A stretch of 6,275 nucleotides of DNA. Origin: Methylococcaceae bacterium. Lineage in GTDB: Bacteria > Pseudomonadota > Gammaproteobacteria > Methylococcales > Methylomonadaceae. Location of the stretch: assembly GCA_030618325.1 (NCBI GenBank), contig JAUXDP010000187.1, forward strand, positions 1 to 6,275. Direction: 5' to 3'. The notes beneath the pieces are model-generated. The model ran no database searches and was not told the origin of the DNA. It was given only the letters and a program-made list of their open reading frames with translations. How positions within the stretch are numbered: position 1 is the first letter of the stretch; every line of letters starts with the position of its first letter. The position numbers were made by a program, and so were the translations under genes. This document shows, piece after piece, positions 6,149 through 6,275 of this stretch.

Positions 6149-6275
6149 ATGATAAAAAATAAACGTAATTTATCCGTATTAGGAATCGGATTGTTAGTAC
6201 TATCTAGTGCTGCAATGGCGACGACTAATACCAAAAAACCCAATATCCTCGCCATATGGGGCGATGATATTGGCC
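6149..6275 (+). CDS. Arylsulfatase-family protein, N-terminal fragment (3' end outside window)
   Basis: Only the first 42 codons are visible. They encode a signal peptide with basic residues at 3-6 (KNKR), a hydrophobic core (LSVLGIGLLVL, 8-18) and a likely cleavage after Ala24 (AMA|T). The mature start KKPNILAIWGDDIG (29-42) follows. PNI-hydrophobic-WGDDIG is the first beta-strand and metal-binding motif of type I sulfatases, where the paired aspartates (Asp39 and Asp40) help bind calcium. The protein would hydrolyse sulfate esters outside the cytoplasm. The catalytic Cys/Ser that becomes formylglycine lies beyond the window, as does any maturase. AAGGAA at 6135-6140, 8 nt before the ATG, supports the start. 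It follows the alcohol dehydrogenase by 108 bp, with a repeat cluster between them, so it is probably transcribed separately. A related alkaline-phosphatase-superfamily hydrolase is possible but less likely given WGDDIG. Confidence 0.85.
   Translation, partial: MIKNKRNLSVLGIGLLVLSSAAMATTNTKKPNILAIWGDDIG

Overview
This window looks like an ordinary stretch of a gram-negative chromosome, most likely gammaproteobacterial. The clues are an RND pump followed by its TolC-type outer-membrane channel, a signal-peptide sulfatase, moderately AT-rich genes, and an intergenic palindrome carrying TTCCCACG.../GGTTGGGC...GCCCAACC repeats. From memory, such repeats are common in methane- and sulfur-oxidising gammaproteobacteria (Methylococcales, Thiotrichales). 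That placement is an inference and could not be checked here. All five genes lie on the + strand and I see no convincing gene on the - strand.

Region 1 (1-2880) is an export module. It holds the C-terminal half of an RND inner-membrane permease, cut by the left window edge, then a complete TolC-family outer-membrane protein 86 bp downstream. An 8-bp perfect hairpin lies between them. The periplasmic adaptor gene is not visible and would be expected upstream.

Region 2 (3001-6040) holds two oxidoreductases: a class-3-like aldehyde dehydrogenase and an iron-containing (group III) alcohol dehydrogenase. Together they could take an alcohol to its aldehyde and then its acid, but the substrate cannot be read from sequence. 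The 421-bp gap between them is almost filled by a non-coding nested palindrome of about 323 bp. Its ends and its CTA...TAG flanks fit a MITE of IS630 (Tc1/mariner) type. This is the most interesting structure in the window. One end carries a perfect outward-facing TTGACA.

Region 3 (6041-6275) contains three AGTGTCA heptamers, an inverted copy of the same motif at the end of the alcohol dehydrogenase gene, and the first 42 codons of an exported arylsulfatase-family protein cut by the right edge.

I found no rRNA, tRNA, CRISPR array, phage gene or transposase gene, and nothing that amounts to a new defence or metabolic system. The points worth following are the repeat element, its possible effect on the two dehydrogenase genes, and the heptamer cluster before the sulfatase.
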